Origin: Mucilaginibacter gilvus
GTDB lineage: Bacteria; Bacteroidota; Bacteroidia; Sphingobacteriales; Sphingobacteriaceae
Assembly (NCBI RefSeq): GCF_004054195.1
Contig: NZ_SBIW01000002.1
Location: 124,001-188,000, forward strand
DNA length: 64,000 nucleotides
Direction of reading: 5' to 3'
Position numbers and translations under genes: made by a program. The notes under the pieces were generated by a model. The model had not been told where the DNA came from. It did not search any database and saw only the letters and a list, made by a program, of their open reading frames with translations. Numbering within the stretch: the stretch's first letter is position 1; each line of letters opens with the position of its first letter. This document shows, piece after piece, positions 41,833-50,687 of the stretch.

Positions 41833-43035
41833 TTAATCCCGGTTCAGACTAATCCTCCTCATCACTTCCAAACAAGCCCTGCTATTATGATATGGGCATT
41901 TCCAGATGCCGGCTTTATCTTCGGTAGCCATTACGCTGCCATCGGCGTAGATGCCCCAAAACCATTCGCCGTTCTCGTGATCGAGGATGTGTTGCTTTAC
42001 AAATCCCCAACTTCCGATGGACAGTTTCAACCATTTTTCGTCGCCGGTGATTTGGTAGGTATTGTAAAAGCCAACCATTGCCTCAGCCTGCGGCCACCAG
42101 TGTTTTTCTTTTACCAGATGATCGGCTGATGGCTCGTATTCGTACCACAACCCGCCGTCCTTATCCAATCCTTCGAGGGTTACTTCGGAGATTTCAATGC
42201 AGATGCCCTTTACTTTTTCTATCAATTCCTCATGATGGATAGCTTCGGCAGCCTCCAGCAAAAGCCAGGTTGCCTCTATATCGTGCCCATAAGAAACCGT
42301 GTCAGATTTGGCGTTCCATTCCTCATCAAAAAACAACACGAGGTGTTTTGTTTTACTATCGATGATGTGCTCTGTAAAGTTATGCAGCAGGGTATCTATC
42401 TGCGTCTTCAAACCCTCATCAGGCCAAATGGTGTAAAGCGTGGTATAGGCCTCCAGTACGTGGAGGTGGGTGTTCATGCTCTTTTTCTCGTTGGCATCTT
42501 TGGCGCTCAGGCGCAGGTCGGCAATGGGTGCCCATTGGCGGGTAAAGGCTTCCAGGTAGCCGGTATTTTCGGCATCGTAACTTTTCTCTACTAACAGATA
42601 ATAGAGCTTTTTCGCCTCGACCAATACGGCTTCGTCGCTGGTTGCCTTATAGTATTCGCTAAGCGCGTAAATGGTAAAAGCAGACGCGTAAACCTGCTTT
42701 TTAGTATCTAAGGGCTTGCCTTGGTGGTCAACCGTCCAGTAAACACCGCCGTGCACATCATCAATAAAATGATCGATGATATACAAGTAAGCGATGGTAG
42801 CCACGCCCAAATAAAGCGCGTTATAAGTTTGATTATATGCTGCAGAGAAACTCCACAAGATCCTCGCGTTCAGCACCGAACCCTTTGGTGAACCGGGGAT
42901 AACCTTATTATCGTTATCTATTTTACCGAAAAACCCGCGATCGGCTTCGTCGATGGTGTTATCCACCCAGTAGTTCAGGATGTTCTCCAGTTCTTCGCTT
43001 ACCTCTGCCTTATACGCGTTAAGTATCTCGCTCAT
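41833..43035 (-). CDS. Cellobiose/mannobiose 2-epimerase (AGE family)
   Basis: Converts beta-1,4-mannobiose to 4-O-beta-D-mannosyl-D-glucose (and cellobiose to glucosylmannose) in the cytoplasm. The 400 residues form an (alpha/alpha)6 barrel with catalytic-histidine regions KSMNTHLHVLEAYTTLY, VSYGHDIEATWLLLEA and WKCPYHNSRACLEV, which are diagnostic of cellobiose 2-epimerase and not of GlcNAc 2-epimerase. It lies 5 bases after the GH130 phosphorylase gene and behind a sugar symporter, the known Bacteroides mannan order. Its ATG is at 43035. Confidence 0.93.
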   Translation of the reverse strand: MSEILNAYKAEVSEELENILNYWVDNTIDEADRGFFGKIDNDNKVIPGSPKGSVLNARILWSFSAAYNQTYNALYLGVATIAYLYIIDHFIDDVHGGVYWTVDHQGKPLDTKKQVYASAFTIYALSEYYKATSDEAVLVEAKKLYYLLVEKSYDAENTGYLEAFTRQWAPIADLRLSAKDANEKKSMNTHLHVLEAYTTLYTIWPDEGLKTQIDTLLHNFTEHIIDSKTKHLVLFFDEEWNAKSDTVSYGHDIEATWLLLEAAEAIHHEELIEKVKGICIEISEVTLEGLDKDGGLWYEYEPSADHLVKEKHWWPQAEAMVGFYNTYQITGDEKWLKLSIGSWGFVKQHILDHENGEWFWGIYADGSVMATEDKAGIWKCPYHNSRACLEVMRRISLNRD

Positions 43036-43040
43036 CCTTA

Positions 43041-44225
43041 TTAAACCAGTTCTTTAAGGCTTTTATTATTGTTGATGATGGTATTCAGCGTAATTACCGA
43101 AGCAGCCGAGCGCAGGCCATCCGCCGGGGTGTTTATCACGTAATCCAGCAATTTATCCACCGTGGTAGTTGCCACATGCATCCGCGTATCCGACGATGCA
43201 TAGTAAATAAACACGCTGCCATCCTCGTCTTTTATCCAGCCGTTGCAGAAAGCCACGTTGCTTACATCGCCAATACGTTCGGCACCTTCGGGAGCCAAAA
43301 AATAGCCTGCTGGTTTGTATAAAACCTTTGTCAGATCGTTCAGATCCGTCATAAACATATACAAGGTATAACGCAGACCTGCAGCGGTGTTACGCACGCC
43401 GTGTGCCAGATGCAGCCAGCCTTTTTCGGTTTTTATAGGGGTTGGCCCCTGCCCGTTCTTGGCCTCGTAAACGGTATGGTATTGTTTGTTATCTATAATG
43501 GCTTCTTCGTCCACTACAGCATTTTTCATGCTATCGCAAAACCCAAAGCCTATCCCGCCGCCTTTACCGGCGCTGATGAAACCATCTTGCGGGCGGGTGT
43601 ATAGCGCGTATTTGCCATCCACAAACTCGGGGTGCAATACCACGTTGCGTTGCTGGGGCGAGTTGGTTTTCAGGTCGGCAAGGCGTTCCCATACCAGCAG
43701 GTCTTTTGTGCGGGCTATGCCACTGGCTGCTATGGCCATACTTTGGTCGTGTGCCGGGGCAGCCGGGTCGCGCCTTTCGGTGCAAAAAAGGCCGTAGATC
43801 CAGCCGTCTTCGTGCGCGGTTAAGCGCATATCGTACAGGTTAGTATCGGGTTCCTCTGTTTCGGGCATGGTAACCGGGTTATCCCAAAAAGTAAAATCAC
43901 TGGTTCCGTTAGGGCTTTCTGCTACCGCGAAGAAGGATTTACGGTCGGCACCTTCTACCCTCACCACCATCAGGTACTTATCGTTGAATTTAATGGCACC
44001 GGCGTTAAACGCCGCGTTGATGCCGAAACGTTCCATAAGGTAAGGATTGGTCTCGGGGTTAAGGTCGTATTTCCAGTTAATGGGGGCGTGCGCGGCGGTT
44101 AGCACCGGGTTTTTATACCGGTCGAAAATGCCGTTGCCCGGTCCGTCGATCTCGTTTGGCGTATCTATCAGTTGCTGGTATGCAGTTTGCAGCTGCGCCA
44201 GCCTGTTTTTAAAGGTAGGGATCAT
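43041..44225 (-). CDS. 4-O-beta-D-mannosyl-D-glucose phosphorylase, GH130
   Basis: Splits mannosylglucose with phosphate into alpha-mannose 1-phosphate and glucose. The 394 residues form a five-bladed propeller. Asp132 in DTNLYDMRLT corresponds to the catalytic Asp131 of the Bacteroides fragilis enzyme. Other GH130_1 strings are GINAAFNAGAIKF, RTQDGF-like RPQDGFISAGKGGGIGFG, HTVYEAKNGQGPTPIKTEKGWL and GDVSNVAFCNGW. Together with the epimerase it completes intracellular mannobiose use. Eight bases separate it from the symporter gene. Confidence 0.94.
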   Translation of the reverse strand: MIPTFKNRLAQLQTAYQQLIDTPNEIDGPGNGIFDRYKNPVLTAAHAPINWKYDLNPETNPYLMERFGINAAFNAGAIKFNDKYLMVVRVEGADRKSFFAVAESPNGTSDFTFWDNPVTMPETEEPDTNLYDMRLTAHEDGWIYGLFCTERRDPAAPAHDQSMAIAASGIARTKDLLVWERLADLKTNSPQQRNVVLHPEFVDGKYALYTRPQDGFISAGKGGGIGFGFCDSMKNAVVDEEAIIDNKQYHTVYEAKNGQGPTPIKTEKGWLHLAHGVRNTAAGLRYTLYMFMTDLNDLTKVLYKPAGYFLAPEGAERIGDVSNVAFCNGWIKDEDGSVFIYYASSDTRMHVATTTVDKLLDYVINTPADGLRSAASVITLNTIINNNKSLKELV

Positions 44226-44233
44226 ATAATGTA

Positions 44234-46081
44234 TTAATATTCTTTTAGTTTATTCCACCAGGTTTTCTTGAGGATCAGCATCATCACCGCCAAAATGGCT
44301 ATGGTAACCAGCAATGGCGATTTTTGCCCCAGCACCAGGTACATGGGCAGTATGGTTAAGCAGCATTGGGCTATGGTACCTATTACCACGTTGAACATAT
44401 TTAATTTGAAGTTTTTGTTAGGCTGAAAGGACGGGTTGTTTTTAAGGGCCAGCTTTTTTACCGGTTCCCAAAAACCCCAGGGGCGTACATTGGTGTAAAA
44501 GGATTGCAGCACCGCCATATCTGTAGCGGGCGCTGCATAAGAGCCGATGATGGAGCCCGCCAGCGAGAACAGGAACAACACCGGAAAAAAGTAAAGCAGC
44601 TGCCCTTCAGCAATATAGCCATAAGTAACCAGCACTGAAGATGCCATGGCGGCCAAAATACCGGTAAGCATCCCCCAGAAAAAGCCATTGGCATTAAAGC
44701 GCCACCAATGCCATTTAAGCACGTTGGCGGCAATGTAGCCGCCATAAAGCGCAGATACGATCCATTGCAATACGCTGTTGATATCCTTCACAAAAAAGCC
44801 AAGGAAAACACCTAAAGCTACCACTACCACGCCCACCAGGTAATTCATGCCGATTATCTTTTTAGTAGAAGCTTCCGGGTTTACGTATTTAATGTAGATA
44901 TCGTTAACAATATAAGCCTGCGCCGCATTCATGGTACCGCTAAAGGTGCTCATAAAGGCCCCCAGCAATCCGGCAAGCAGCAAACCTACCAGCCCTACAG
45001 GTAAAAAGTTATTGATAACCGCAGGCAAAATGCGCTCAAAATCTATACCTCCTGCGCCATCGGCCAGGTTCATTTGGTGGTAATAGATAAGACCTAATGC
45101 GGTTAGACTGATGATAAGCGTATAGCGGATAGGTAATAAAATAACGCTTACAAAACCGTTCATTTTACTGGCTTCCTCCGGCGAACGGGTGCTCAATATC
45201 TTTTGCATATCGTAGTTTGGCGCGGGGCCCGCCAGGGCAGCAAAAAAGCCTTTAAAGGTCATCATCATAAAGAAATAGGCGAACAGCGAGTAGCCGTCGC
45301 TCTTGATCTTCAAGTTCACTTCTTTAATCACGTTCGACCAATCCAGCCCCAGGTGTTTACTAAAAAACGGTGTGTACCAGCCATTTGGAACATTTAATTT
45401 ATGGCTGGCAATTTGTTCTGCTGCAATAATGCCTATCCAGATACAGGCAACCGTCATGATGCCGTATTTTACCATATCGCCGGTTACGATGCTGTGCATT
45501 CCACCCAAAATGGAGTAGAACATGGCAAACAGCGTAAAGATAATACCGTAAACGTGAGGCACATACTGTGGCGCAACATCAAACGGCACATAGCCTTTGA
45601 TGAGGTCCCAGGGGATAAATATCTCGATAAATTTACCCAACCCGATAAAGCCGTAAGCCATAAAGCCAAGGCAGCTTAACAGTGCGAAAGCGATAACCAC
45701 TAAGTGTGAGCTGGTTACGCCTGCTCCTGTTTTACCAAACCGGGTTGCCAGCCATTCGGCGCCGGTGGTGGCGTTGGAACGGCGCAGCCAACGCGAGAGG
45801 TACATCATCAAAAAAACCTGGTTAAATACCGGCCAAAGCCATGGGATCCAGATACTTTTCATCCCGTAAACAAAGCACAGGCTCACCATCCACATGGTGC
45901 CGCTGATATCAAACATATCCGATGCATCGCTCAGGCCAAGCTTATACCAGGGCAGCGATTTACCGCCCAGCATATAGCTATCCTTGTTTTCGCGGGCCTT
46001 TTTACGGTACCAAAGCCCAATAAAAATGGTACTGAGGAGGTACAATACAATGATGGAAATATCTATCAGGGACAATCTCAT
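44234..46081 (-). CDS. Sodium:solute symporter (SSS family), probable mannobiose importer
   Basis: 615 residues with about 14 membrane segments. SSS signatures are seen in LIDISIIVLYLLSTIFIGLWYRKKA at the start, GLLLAGLLGAFMSTFSGTMNAAQAYIVNDIY in the middle and a long C-terminal hydrophobic region. Position before a mannosylglucose phosphorylase and 2-epimerase implies import of mannobiose or related disaccharide with Na+. It is the first structural gene of the operon; the AraC gene precedes it by 193 bases on the same strand. Confidence 0.92.
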   Translation of the reverse strand: MRLSLIDISIIVLYLLSTIFIGLWYRKKARENKDSYMLGGKSLPWYKLGLSDASDMFDISGTMWMVSLCFVYGMKSIWIPWLWPVFNQVFLMMYLSRWLRRSNATTGAEWLATRFGKTGAGVTSSHLVVIAFALLSCLGFMAYGFIGLGKFIEIFIPWDLIKGYVPFDVAPQYVPHVYGIIFTLFAMFYSILGGMHSIVTGDMVKYGIMTVACIWIGIIAAEQIASHKLNVPNGWYTPFFSKHLGLDWSNVIKEVNLKIKSDGYSLFAYFFMMMTFKGFFAALAGPAPNYDMQKILSTRSPEEASKMNGFVSVILLPIRYTLIISLTALGLIYYHQMNLADGAGGIDFERILPAVINNFLPVGLVGLLLAGLLGAFMSTFSGTMNAAQAYIVNDIYIKYVNPEASTKKIIGMNYLVGVVVVALGVFLGFFVKDINSVLQWIVSALYGGYIAANVLKWHWWRFNANGFFWGMLTGILAAMASSVLVTYGYIAEGQLLYFFPVLFLFSLAGSIIGSYAAPATDMAVLQSFYTNVRPWGFWEPVKKLALKNNPSFQPNKNFKLNMFNVVIGTIAQCCLTILPMYLVLGQKSPLLVTIAILAVMMLILKKTWWNKLKEY

Positions 46082-46128
46082 TTAGGTGATTTTTGGTCTA
46101 TTTTTTTTATGGAAAGTATAATTATAAC

Positions 46129-46161
46129 TGGTTAACCACAAAATTAGATGGTTATACCACC
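46129..46161. promoter_or_regulatory. Repeated TGGTTA site and -7 box before the symporter
   Basis: TGGTTAACCAC at 46129-46139 and TGGTTATACCAC at 46149-46160 are direct repeats spaced 20 bases, two helical turns. Between them the minus-strand box TAATTTTG (46146-46139) fits TAnnTTTG. This is a reasonable binding site for the adjacent AraC regulator. Confidence 0.45.
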
Positions 46162-46238
46162 CAACTATAATACTATTTTAACCAAGTATTGATATAACAT
46201 GACAGCCAAACCCAAAAGCACCGGCTGTTTCACCGCAT

Positions 46239-46274
46239 TTTCAAATCTTCAAATCACCAAATTTTCAAATCAGC
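46239..46274. repeat. Word tract (TTTTCAAATCTTCAAATC)
   Basis: TTTTCAAATC, TTCAAATC, ACCAAATTTTCAAATC: permuted copies of TTCAAATC next to the AraC stop codon. Confidence 0.5.
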
Positions 46275-47150
46275 CTATATAAATACGCGGTTACCCGTAT
46301 ATGTTTCCCTGAACTCTTTTGGGATGCAGAGTTTTTTGCGCTTGAAGATGCGGTTGAAGTTGGAGATATTATTAAAACCGCATTTATAGGCTATTTCGGC
46401 AACGGTAGTGGTGCTTTCTATCAACATGCGGGAGGCATGGCCGAGCCGGATCTCGTTCAAGCTATCGATGAAGGTTTTGCCGGTGCGTTTTTTAATAAAG
46501 CGACTAAAAGAGGCATCGGGCATGTTGGCTATTTTGGCAACTTCGGCAAGGGTTACCTGCTTATTGTAGTTCACGTTCATGTATTCGAACACCTTTTCTA
46601 TGCGGCGGCTGTTGTAGTTGAATTTTTCGTTGGTGAAACTGGCATCAGATAAAGCCTTCATATTGCGGCTGATAGAAAGATCGTGCAGGATACTGAGCAG
46701 CTCCAGCACCGAATCGAAGCCATTTTTCTTATCCAGCGATTGCAGCCTGTCCTTAATAGCCATTATAGTTTCGGGTGGGAAAGCGATGCCGCGCTGGGCC
46801 CTGTCCAGCATGGCTTTTACAAAGCTAAGCTGGTTGCGGCGGAGGAATTTATCGTCGAACAGGTCCTTATGAAACTGAATGGTCACCTCGGTAATGGCCT
46901 CGCTTTTAGCCTGGTGTGTAAACCAGGCGTGGTAAAGGTTTGGGCCTATAAGCACCAGCTCCAGCTCATCTATCACTTCAATACTGCCGCCAACTACCCG
47001 TTTAGCACCCTTAGCGTTGATAATGAGGTTCAACTCATACTCCTCGTGGTAATGCAGGGGAAAATCAAACTTGGCTTTCACCCGGCTAAAAATGGTAAAA
47101 CAATCGCTTGGTGTGAGCGGGGTTATCTCACGCATTACGTTATTTGACAT
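46275..47150 (-). CDS. AraC-family regulator of the mannan operon
   Basis: 291 residues: cupin-type sensor (about 10-100, FDFPLHYHEEYELNLIINAKG, LVLIGPNLYHAWF) and two C-terminal helix-turn-helix motifs (VTLAEVAKIANMPDASFSRFIKK and VAEIAYKCGFNNISNFNRIFK). The layout matches the RhaS/AraC sugar regulators. By position it should control the symporter-phosphorylase-epimerase operon directly downstream, possibly through the TGGTTA repeats near 46140. Confidence 0.87.
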   Translation of the reverse strand: MSNNVMREITPLTPSDCFTIFSRVKAKFDFPLHYHEEYELNLIINAKGAKRVVGGSIEVIDELELVLIGPNLYHAWFTHQAKSEAITEVTIQFHKDLFDDKFLRRNQLSFVKAMLDRAQRGIAFPPETIMAIKDRLQSLDKKNGFDSVLELLSILHDLSISRNMKALSDASFTNEKFNYNSRRIEKVFEYMNVNYNKQVTLAEVAKIANMPDASFSRFIKKRTGKTFIDSLNEIRLGHASRMLIESTTTVAEIAYKCGFNNISNFNRIFKRKKLCIPKEFRETYTGNRVFI

Positions 47151-47626
47151 GGCTAATTAGGGTTGCGGTTTACAATCAAAGTATAATACGAATTTAACAC
47201 AATAATATTATATTATCTCAAAATCACTAAAAATTACCACCAAATTAGGTATGAAAGATTCCTCTATATCGCCTAAAAACATGGGTTTTTGGGCGAAAAG
47301 TTGCTTTTTACTGTCGAAAACTTCCGTGTTTTTACACTTTTTAGCGCTTTTTTCGGCATATTTCGCGCCTTTTCGCACTTTTTTGAATCATTTTTTTGGA
47401 CTTTATATTGCCTGGCACTCTGCCCTCATTGACACGAATAGCTGCAGATCTCCGACCATTCCAAACGCAAAATTCACCCTTGCAGATGTTGTTCTTTTAT
47501 TTCAAATTTACACCCGGTTACAACCGCTGGCTATAGGCTTGCATTTGAATAGTCTATCATGTGTAATAATCACTCCCCCGTTAAAACATTTTGCGCCCTT
47601 ACCTATTCTATATCTTGTATTAGTTA
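47151..47626. other. AT-rich divergent spacer, no gene
   Basis: About 480 bases between the AraC gene and mlaE. The plus strand is T-rich with runs such as CTTTTTTCGG and GAATCATTTTTTTGG. A 130-codon frame at 47251-47643 has a phenylalanine-rich, patternless product and is not accepted as a gene. No strong dyad found. Confidence 0.55.
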
Positions 47627-47634
47627 TACCTTTG
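47627..47634 (+). promoter_or_regulatory. -7 box TACCTTTG of the mla operon
   Basis: Perfect TAnnTTTG ending 9 bases before the ATG at 47644; the message would be nearly leaderless. No well-spaced TTG upstream. Confidence 0.45.
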
Positions 47635-47643
47635 TCCGCTTAA

Positions 47644-48453
47644 ATGAATACCATAAAAAGTACAACAAGGCCAATGCCATCCCGCCTTTCCAGGGCTAAG
47701 GATAGTGTTAGCGATTTCTTCCTGATGCTGTATAGAGTGTATGCTTTTGTGCTCCGCTTTTTTAAGGAAGTTTTAATGCCGCCTTACGACCTCAAAGAAA
47801 TTGTGCGCCAATGCTACGAAACTGGCGTGCGCTCGTTTACCCTCATCACGCTAACCGGTTTTATTGTGGGCGTTATCTTCACCAAGCAAAGTCGTCCATC
47901 TTTAACAGGCTTCGGCGCAACTTCATGGCTGCCATCACTGGTATCCATAGCTATTATGAAGGCGCTGGCTCCCTTGGTTACCGCGCTTATTGCCGCCGGC
48001 AAGGTAGGCAGCAGCATCGGTGCCGAATTAGGCTCCATGCGGGTTACCGAGCAGATAGACGCCATGGAAGTATCGGGCACCAAACCTTTTAAGTTTTTAG
48101 TGTGTACACGCGTTATTGCTACCACCATTACTATACCCTTGTTATCTACGTATGTTGCTTTTATCGCTTTATTGGGCGGCTATCTAAACGTAAGCGCTAA
48201 CGAGGGCACTACCTATACTACCTTTATGGAGCAGGCTTTTGATCCACTCACCTTTGTAGATTTTTGGGCATCATTATCCAAAGCCATTGTTTTTGGCTTC
48301 ACTATTGGTATTGTAGGCTGTTACCAGGGCTTTAATGCCGACAAGGGTACCGAAGGCGTGGGCAAAGCCGCTAACGGCGCTGTTGTAACCGCTATGTTTT
48401 TGGTATTTATTGAAGAAGTTTTAATTGTACAAATAGCCGGCTGGTTCCGCTAA
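47644..48453 (+). CDS. mlaE: MlaE-type ABC lipid transport permease
   Basis: Inner-membrane permease of the Mla/MCE phospholipid transport system. The 269 residues have five to six membrane segments and the family strings TGVRSFTLITLTGFIVGVIF, LVTALIAAGKVGSSIGAELGSM, VTEQIDAMEVSG and GCYQGFNADKGTEGVGKAAN (the coupling region). Downstream are the ATPase (7 bases apart) and an MCE protein. The usual mlaC and mlaB genes are not in the operon. Confidence 0.94.
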   Translation: MNTIKSTTRPMPSRLSRAKDSVSDFFLMLYRVYAFVLRFFKEVLMPPYDLKEIVRQCYETGVRSFTLITLTGFIVGVIFTKQSRPSLTGFGATSWLPSLVSIAIMKALAPLVTALIAAGKVGSSIGAELGSMRVTEQIDAMEVSGTKPFKFLVCTRVIATTITIPLLSTYVAFIALLGGYLNVSANEGTTYTTFMEQAFDPLTFVDFWASLSKAIVFGFTIGIVGCYQGFNADKGTEGVGKAANGAVVTAMFLVFIEEVLIVQIAGWFR

Positions 48454-48460
48454 TAGCAAT

Positions 48461-49234
48461 ATGCAAAAACAAAAGGCAAAAATCGATACGAGCAACGAAG
48501 TGGTTAAAATTCGCGGACTGGAGAAATCCTTCGGCGATTATGACGTACTGCGTGGGATAGACCTGGACCTTTACCAGGGCGAAAACCTGGTGGTGCTTGG
48601 CCGCTCGGGCACGGGTAAATCGGTATTGATCAAATTGATCTCCGGCCTGTTGCGCCCCGATGCGGGCAGCATTGAAGTTTTGGGCAACGATGTGGCCGCC
48701 ATCAGCCAGCGCGAATTGGAAGCCTTGCGCATCCGTATCGGCTTTTCTTTTCAGAACAGTGCTTTATACGATAGTATGACAGTGCGTAAAAACTTGGAGT
48801 TCCCGCTGGTGCGTAACCGTAAGGGTATTACCAAGGCGGAGATAGATAAAAATGTGGAAAGTGTTTTGGATGCCGTTGGCCTTTCGCAAACCATTAACCA
48901 GATGCCATCGGAACTTTCTGGCGGGCAGCGCAAGCGTATTGGTATTGCCCGCACGCTCATTCTCAACCCAGAAATTATGATGTATGATGAGCCAACCGCC
49001 GGTTTGGACCCCATCACCTGCATCGAAATAAATGACCTGATTAACGAGGTACAGAAAAATTACAATACCTCATCCATCATCATTACGCACGATTTAACCT
49101 GCGCCAAACAAACCGGCGACCGGGTAGCTATGTTGTTAGACGGGCAGTTTCAGCGGGTGGGCACTTTTGAGGAAGTTTTTAAAACCGACGATGTAAGGGT
49201 AAAACCTTTTTACGATTATAATTTTACAGAATAA
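48461..49234 (+). CDS. mlaF: MlaF-type ABC ATPase
   Basis: 257-residue ATP-binding subunit driving MlaE. Walker A is LGRSGTGKSVLIKL (about 46-59), the ABC signature is LSGGQRKRIGIARTLI, Walker B is IMMYDEPTAGLD, and the switch His is in IIITHDL. GFSFQNSALYDSMTVRKNL is the Mla-type Q-loop region. Its C-terminal tail (VRVKPFYDYNFTE) is short. Nineteen bases to the mlaD gene. Confidence 0.94.
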   Translation: MQKQKAKIDTSNEVVKIRGLEKSFGDYDVLRGIDLDLYQGENLVVLGRSGTGKSVLIKLISGLLRPDAGSIEVLGNDVAAISQRELEALRIRIGFSFQNSALYDSMTVRKNLEFPLVRNRKGITKAEIDKNVESVLDAVGLSQTINQMPSELSGGQRKRIGIARTLILNPEIMMYDEPTAGLDPITCIEINDLINEVQKNYNTSSIIITHDLTCAKQTGDRVAMLLDGQFQRVGTFEEVFKTDDVRVKPFYDYNFTE

Positions 49235-49252
49235 AATATACACCATAGCAAA

Positions 49253-50242
49253 ATGGATGCAGCAGAAAACAAGAAATCAATTATAGTAGGCATATTCGTG
49301 CTGCTTGGCGTAGCGGTATTTGTAATAGGCATACTTACACTGGGTGGCCAGAATAAAAGCTTTGTAAAAAGCATCAAGATAAGCGCGATATTCAGCGATG
49401 TTGCGGGCCTAAAAAAGGGGAACAACGTTTGGTTCTCAGGGGTAAAAGTCGGCACCATTAAAGCTGTAAAGTTTACCGGCGGCGCCCAGGTAGATGTGGA
49501 TATGGCCATTGATGCCGCCACACAGCAGTACATACACCGCAACGCCCTGGCGCATATCAGCAGCGATGGTTTGATAGGTAACAAGATCATTGTGATTGAT
49601 GGCGGAAGTCCGCAGGCCCCAATTGTGCAGGATGGCGACGTACTGCAGGCAGCCAAACTGCTTTCTACCGATGATATTATGGCCACCCTGCAGAAGAACA
49701 ACGAAAACCTGCTGGCCATCACTACCGATTTTAAAACCCTTGGCCATCAGATACTGGCCGGTAAAGGTACCGTTGGCGCATTATTAGCCGATAGCACCAT
49801 GGCCATGCAATTACGCGCCGCCATGCGCAACCTGCAAACCACCACCGCAACCGCATCAAAAATGGCAGCCGAGCTAAACACCTTCGGCGCAAAAATGAAC
49901 ACCAAGGGTGGCTTTGCCGATAAATTATTAACGGATACCGTAGCCTACGCCCGCATCCAGGAATCTGTTGCCAAACTAAAGGAAGCGGCCAATAACGCCA
50001 CTATCCTTACCGATAACCTGAACAAAGCCAGCAACAAGCTCAACAGTACCGATAACATTTTGGGTGTTTTACTAAACGACCCTGTAGGCGCCAAAAAAGT
50101 GCAAAGCACCATCAATACCCTGCAGCAAAGTTCCATCAAACTAAATGATGACCTGGAAGCCGTACAGCACAACTTTTTACTAAAAGGCTTTTTCAAGAAA
50201 AAGGAAAAAGCTAAACAGGATAGTTTGAAGGGGAAGATATAA
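49253..50242 (+). CDS. mlaD: MCE-domain lipid-binding protein, MlaD-like
   Basis: 329 residues: one N-terminal membrane helix (about 9-28, IIVGIFVLLGVAVFVIGILTL), an MCE domain (about 38-125, FSDVAGLKKGNNVWFSGVKVGTI) and a long helical, low-complexity tail rich in Ala, Asn, Thr and Lys (about 130-329). The single MCE domain should form a hexameric ring on MlaE; the long helical tail may reach across the periplasm, as no MlaC carrier is encoded here. It ends in a basic stretch and is followed by a strong terminator. Confidence 0.92.
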   Translation: MDAAENKKSIIVGIFVLLGVAVFVIGILTLGGQNKSFVKSIKISAIFSDVAGLKKGNNVWFSGVKVGTIKAVKFTGGAQVDVDMAIDAATQQYIHRNALAHISSDGLIGNKIIVIDGGSPQAPIVQDGDVLQAAKLLSTDDIMATLQKNNENLLAITTDFKTLGHQILAGKGTVGALLADSTMAMQLRAAMRNLQTTTATASKMAAELNTFGAKMNTKGGFADKLLTDTVAYARIQESVAKLKEAANNATILTDNLNKASNKLNSTDNILGVLLNDPVGAKKVQSTINTLQQSSIKLNDDLEAVQHNFLLKGFFKKKEKAKQDSLKGKI

Positions 50243-50264
50243 GGCTATTTTGCTTATGATATTG

Positions 50265-50298
50265 AAAGCGATGAGTTTTACAACTCATCGCTTTTTTT
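50265..50298 (+). terminator. Intrinsic terminator of the mla operon
   Basis: Perfect 13-bp stem AAAGCGATGAGTT (50265-50277) and AACTCATCGCTTT (50282-50294) with a TTAC loop, followed by T residues to 50298. Confidence 0.92.
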
Positions 50299-50310
50299 GT
50301 GCCGTTTTTT

Positions 50311-50384
50311 CTAAATCCCTCCTTGGGGAGGGGTGCCGCTGTCACCCTGAGCTTGTCGAAGGGAGCGCAAAGGCAGGGAGGGGT
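50311..50384. repeat. GAGGGGTGCCGCTGT / GAGCTTGTCGAAGGGAGCGC element, copy 1
   Basis: CCCTCCTTGGGGAGGGG hairpin, then GTCACCCTGAGCTTGTCGAA, GGGAGCGCAAAGGCAGGGAG and GGGTTTT. The copy at 50688-50760 has the same order with few differences, as a direct repeat about 377 bases away. Confidence 0.85.
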
Positions 50385-50501
50385 TTTGCTGCCATGCTTC
50401 TCAATGTTAGTTTTTGCGAGGCACAAAGCAATCTCCCGGATAGCCTATCGCCTATCAGTTCTTTGTTAGGAAAGGCAGTAGTTTTAACTAAGCCTGTGGA
50501 T

Positions 50502-50534
50502 GTTACTTTTCTTTTTCCGCTAAAGAAAAGTAAC
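50502..50534. repeat. Perfect 13-bp inverted repeat GTTACTTTTCTTT
   Basis: GTTACTTTTCTTT (50502-50514) and AAAGAAAAGTAAC (50522-50534) around TTCCGCT. From memory this string is also a dispersed repeat in Bacteroidota; no gene end is adjacent. Confidence 0.7.
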
Positions 50535-50687
50535 CAAAAGAAAACTCCCGGCTGCGCCCTGTTCTATAAAAGGAAGAGCTTTAGCACTGCCAGTGGTTGC
50601 CGAACAGGACAAGGCCGATTTAGGAGGGGCTTCGTTGGTTTCGTTCCGCAGCCCATCATGTGTTCAATACACTACTCTCGCGTTTTT

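Noticed and set aside
47251..47643. 130-codon plus-strand frame before mlaE
   Set aside because: T-rich DNA giving a Phe/Leu/Ser-rich product without motif or signal; ends one base before the mlaE start and covers its promoter.
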